Assembly (NCBI RefSeq): GCF_023221595.1
Contig: NZ_CP096563.1
Location: forward strand, 3,367,501-3,431,500
Direction of reading: 5' to 3'
DNA length: 64,000 nucleotides
From: Rhodococcus qingshengii JCM 15477
GTDB lineage: Bacteria; Actinomycetota; Actinomycetes; Mycobacteriales; Mycobacteriaceae
Below the pieces are notes generated by a model, which searched no databases, had not been told where the DNA came from, and saw only the letters and a program-made list of their open reading frames with translations. Shown in pieces: positions 63,775 through 64,000 of the stretch (position 1 is its first letter; every line of letters starts with the position of its first letter). The translations under genes were made by a program, and so were the position numbers.

Positions 63775-63802
63775 CAAAACCCCCTGGCGACAGGGGGTTT
63801 TG
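63775..63802. terminator. Hairpin between the tRNA and the integrase
   Basis: Perfect 12-bp arms CAAAACCCCCTG (63775-63786) and CAGGGGGTTTTG (63791-63802) with a GCGA loop, and a T-run on both strands. Ends the tRNA transcript and, on the other strand, the integrase gene. Confidence 0.88.
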
Positions 63803-63803
63803 G

Positions 63804-64000
63804 TCATCCTAGAGCGGCTTCCAGGGAATCTTCTGGACACGCTTTGGACACAGACTCCGCAGCCGCAGCGTCCAATGCGTCCGCGAGGTCGCCCAGTTGG
63901 TCGGCGAACAGGTGCCCATATCGGTCCATCGTCAACGTGGCCGATGCGTGACCGAGCTGAGCTTGGATGGCCTTCGGATTGGCTCCCGCCGCAATCATCA
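63804..64000 (-). CDS. Tyrosine recombinase/phage integrase, C-terminal end (cut by the window)
   Basis: The last 65 or so residues of a tyrosine site-specific recombinase: AAGANPKAIQAQLGHASATLTMDRYGHLF contains the second catalytic-box His in QLGHAS and the nucleophile Tyr in MDRYGHLF. The gene starts beyond the window. Its stop is 44 bp from the tRNA 3' end, the usual layout of an integrase at the end of a prophage or integrative element inserted into a tRNA. Confidence 0.88.
   Translation of the reverse strand, partial: MIAAGANPKAIQAQLGHASATLTMDRYGHLFADQLGDLADALDAAAAESVSKACPEDSLEAALG

Overview
The window looks like a chromosomal segment of a high-GC actinobacterium of the family Nocardiaceae, most likely a Rhodococcus of the erythropolis/qingshengii type. 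This rests on GTG/TTG-rich starts and on gene order. The blocks tyrS-mpg-ABC-TetR-Trm112-acyl-CoA synthetase, argCJBDFRGH, pheST, tsnR-rplT-rpmI-infC, uvrA-metallo-hydrolase, universal stress protein, uvrB, coaE, rpsA, polA and pdtaR follow, in the same relative order, the Rv1689-to-Rv1626 neighbourhood of Mycobacterium tuberculosis (synteny from memory, no database search). The genus and species are inference.

Layout. 1-7.4 kb: tyrS and mpg, a self-contained ABC exporter/TetR operon, a Trm112-like protein and a 993-residue hydrolase/acyl-CoA-synthetase fusion. 7.5-16.1 kb: complete arginine biosynthesis operon argC-J-B-D-F-R-G-H on the minus strand, preceded by a helically phased ArgR-type operator. 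16.1-21 kb: an accessory block with flavin monooxygenase, sodium/bile-acid-type transporter and extended SDR, divergent from a double Lrp/AsnC regulator. 21-27.4 kb: pheST, a TrmH-type rRNA methyltransferase and the infC-rpmI-rplT operon, with an ATC start for IF3 and a leader attenuator. 27.4-33.6 kb: small conserved proteins, a WYL regulator divergent from an esterase, uvrA and a metallo-hydrolase. 33.6-35.5 kb: two decaying genes (a DUF2716 pseudogene and a DoxX gene frameshifted by an 8-bp duplication). 35.5-47.1 kb: a HelR/HelD-type helicase, lipoprotein, stress protein, uvrB, coaE and rpsA. 47.1-53.7 kb: polar amino-acid ABC importer, isocitrate/isopropylmalate dehydrogenase-like enzyme, 2'-5' RNA ligase, and an EamA exporter with a coupled 38-residue membrane peptide under a divergent AraC regulator. 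53.7-62.8 kb: thioredoxin, polA and a branched-chain amino-acid (LIV) transporter whose LivH carries an extracytoplasmic domain. 62.9-64 kb: antiterminator pdtaR, a tRNA, and the C-terminus of a tyrosine recombinase, probably the left edge of an integrated element that runs off the window.

How the parts work together: most of the window is conserved core (translation, arginine and CoA synthesis, nucleotide excision repair, replication). The points of interest are the accessory islands between the core blocks and the regulatory structures: the ArgR triple site, the infC attenuator, the 16-bp tandem repeats before pheS, and palindromic operators between divergent pairs. No CRISPR array, complete prophage or insertion sequence was seen, and no single cassette stands out as a wholly new defence or biosynthetic system.
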